This document shows, piece after piece, positions 15,638 to 15,742 of a DNA stretch of 15,742 nucleotides (its first letter is position 1; each line of letters begins with the position of its first letter). Source of the stretch: a bacterium (GTDB taxonomy: Bacteria; Pseudomonadota; Alphaproteobacteria; Rhizobiales; Xanthobacteraceae). Both the position numbers and the translations under genes were made by a program. The notes below the pieces were generated by a model. The model was not told where the DNA came from, did no database searches, and worked only from the letters and a program-made list of their open reading frames with translations. The stretch lies in the NCBI GenBank assembly GCA_029946075.1, contig JAQSDT010000713.1, positions 1-15,742 on the forward strand, given 5' to 3'.

Positions 15638-15742
15638 ATGACCACGTTGCAGCAGCAACACTTGATCGATTTCCAGTCGTTCGTGTTTGACTATGCTCGC
15701 GGGTTTGACGAAGCGCGCGGCCTCGGCCGGCCGCAGATCGCG
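15638..15742 (+). CDS. Unidentified gene, first 35 codons
   Basis: The ATG at 15638 follows a GGGGAG ribosome site 13 bases after the livF stop, and the frame is open to the window end. The visible N-terminus (MTTLQQQHLIDFQSFVFDYARG and onward) is too short to assign. A leading helix with a DYARGFDEARG-like stretch vaguely recalls SnoaL/NTF2-type small proteins, but this is a guess. Its position suggests a further catabolic gene of the importer operon. Confidence 0.7.
   Translation, partial: MTTLQQQHLIDFQSFVFDYARGFDEARGLGRPQIA

Overview
The window looks like chromosome of a high-GC alphaproteobacterium, most likely of the Bradyrhizobium/Rhodopseudomonas/Afipia type. This rests on base composition, GTG/ATG starts with 4-base stop-start overlaps, and the gene families present; no rRNA or other marker confirms it. 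All of the window is coding, pseudogene or short regulatory spacer. I see no tRNA, CRISPR array, transposase or integrase.

Left block (1-6705, + strand): a tightly packed acyl-CoA catabolic operon. In order it holds the C-terminus of a short-chain dehydrogenase (SDR), a DUF35 zinc-ribbon/OB-fold protein, an acyl-CoA dehydrogenase, a fused NDP-forming acyl-CoA synthetase, a thiolase-like (SCP2-type) protein, a MaoC-type hydratase and a second acyl-CoA dehydrogenase. The thiolase-like protein lacks the nucleophilic cysteine and has Tyr in place of the usual His of the HDCF motif. Together with the DUF35 partner and the hydratase, this suggests a retro-aldol carbon-carbon cleavage module of the kind known from steroid side-chain degradation (Ltp2/DUF35), not ordinary thiolysis. 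That is the most interesting functional hypothesis here.

Middle block (6706-8680): a scar zone. A strong ribosome-binding site and ATG directly after the second dehydrogenase lead into only 23 codons. Next, on the minus strand, lies the remnant of a sigma-54-dependent activator: it has lost its sensor domain and carries one frameshift and one in-frame stop. It abuts an intact IclR-family regulator gene. The short spacer upstream of the IclR gene holds a perfect 16-base palindrome that is a likely operator.

Right block (8681-15742, + strand): a second operon divergent from the IclR gene. It starts with an SDR pseudogene that has lost its middle (including the YxxxK active site). Then come a KstD/fumarate-reductase-type FAD dehydrogenase and a complete branched-chain-amino-acid-type ABC importer (binding protein, two permeases, two ATPases), and the window ends in the first 35 codons of an unidentified gene. 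The IclR protein probably controls uptake and first oxidation of an organic acid. The two operons could serve one pathway (import and ring or chain desaturation on the right, CoA activation, beta-oxidation and C-C cleavage on the left), but adjacency is the only evidence for that link.
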